Shown piece after piece: positions 6,586 to 7,006 of a stretch of DNA of 7,006 bases; position 1 is the first letter of the stretch; each line of letters opens with the position of its first letter. A program made the translations under genes and the position numbers. The DNA comes from Balneolales bacterium (GTDB lineage: Bacteria; Bacteroidota; Rhodothermia; Balneolales; Natronogracilivirgulaceae): assembly GCA_007131535.1 (NCBI GenBank), contig SLQI01000449.1, positions 1-7,006 of the forward strand, in the 5' to 3' direction. Under the pieces are notes generated by a model. The model ran no database searches, had not been told where the DNA came from, and worked only from the letters and a program-made list of their open reading frames with translations.

Positions 6586-7006
6586 ACATATCGACTGATC
6601 AGCTTGTTCAGTAGTTTGGGAGTTTCGATTTATTAATCGAGGAATTTGCCAATTCAAACATAAAAGGTCCTAAGACCAGCCAAGTACACAATGGCACACC
6701 ATCATGAATCACACAGTCTCCTATTCTTTTTCAAGTGCACGAATTACATCATCGATTTCATCTGCTGTGTGATCACACTTTTAAAGTACAAAGTGAAAAT
6801 TTCAAATTTTAGATCAGCAAATTTTGATTATGCTCCAACCAATGAATCTTCACTATGTCAAGCTTTATCCAGGGCAAGGTTTCGGAGTAGAACATAGATC
6901 ATGGGAATTTTTTGAGAGTTGCCTATTGGGTAGTGGATTTTGAAGGTGCTGCTACTCCATAACCCCGAAATTCATAAGCTTTGTTTACGATTTTCAGGGT
7001 TTAATA
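6586..7006. other. AT-rich intergenic stretch with no convincing intact gene
   Basis: The G+C content falls sharply here; bases 6721-6900 are about 34 percent G+C by hand count, while coding parts of the window are about half or more. Open frames are short: a 68-codon plus-strand frame at 6691-6897 and a 37-codon one from ATG 6830 to TGA 6943 show no recognisable family. Small features seen are a 6-bp stem with a TATT loop at 6625-6640 and a perfect 12-base palindrome GTGTGATCACAC at 6767-6778. No tRNA arms, insertion-sequence ends or phage-type attachment repeats were recognised. Low G+C and broken frames suggest decayed or acquired DNA. Confidence 0.5.
6721..6802 (-). pseudogene. Possible decayed C-terminal end of a class V aminotransferase
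   Basis: On the minus strand, a frame ending at TAG 6721 reads HTADEIDDVIRALEKE, which resembles the C-terminus of cysteine desulfurases and other class V aminotransferases (pattern TTxxEIDxxIxAL). Just upstream, in another frame, 6802-6779 reads KFSLCTLK, comparable with the RFSLG motif that comes right before that end in the same family. The two blocks are in the right order but out of frame, about ten bases further apart than in intact proteins, and with stops between and upstream. No earlier part of such a gene was found out to the window edge. The match is short and by memory only, so chance is a real alternative. Confidence 0.2.

Noticed and set aside
6767..6778. GTGTGATCACAC palindrome as a CRP/FNR-type site
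   Set aside because: The TGTGA/TCACA halves are adjacent without the six-base spacer of a CRP site, and no intact gene or promoter is nearby.
6691..6897. 68-codon plus-strand frame after mutS2
   Set aside because: No recognisable family, no promoter or ribosome binding site, and it overlaps other equally short frames in AT-rich DNA.
1..7006. CRISPR array, insertion sequence, tRNA/rRNA or phage genes
   Set aside because: No regularly spaced repeats, transposase motifs, terminal inverted repeats, cloverleaf arms or ribosomal RNA segments were recognised on either strand.

Overview
The window looks like a stretch of ordinary chromosome from a Bacteroidota-type bacterium, possibly of the Balneolota/Rhodothermota branch; the branch is a guess and the broader placement is moderate. 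Supporting signs are a perfect Bacteroidota-style promoter (TTTG, 20 bases, TACTTTTG) upstream of the TauE-like gene, no convincing Shine-Dalgarno site before any of the four genes, and protein families common in that group. The genes are roughly half or slightly more G+C, while the right end is about one third G+C.

Layout. Three minus-strand genes fill the left part, in transcription order: a TauE/SafE-family membrane protein (3054-3878), an MgtC/SapB-DUF4010 membrane protein starting at TTG (1707-2948), and a secreted M14-family zinc carboxypeptidase (1-1605) that runs off the left edge, so it has no stop codon in the window. Gaps of about 100 bases separate them; two carry possible control signals (a promoter-like pair at 2992-3022 and a perfect 9-bp inverted repeat at 1622-1649). 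They may be separate units rather than one operon. A divergent intergenic region (3879-4169) holds the TauE promoter, a strong two-part hairpin and several CGGGTT motifs. On the plus strand lies a complete mutS2 (4170-6545), followed by a 9-bp hairpin. The last 420 bases are AT-rich and hold no convincing intact gene, only a weak trace that could be the decayed C-terminal end of a class V aminotransferase on the minus strand.

Functionally the genes look unrelated: envelope/secreted proteolysis (M14), two orphan inner-membrane proteins (anion-export-like and MgtC-like), and a MutS2 ATPase acting on DNA and/or collided ribosomes. I did not find a new multi-gene system. The points worth a second look are in the non-coding DNA: the dyad before the peptidase, the large hairpin between the divergent genes, the hairpin after mutS2 and the AT-rich relic.
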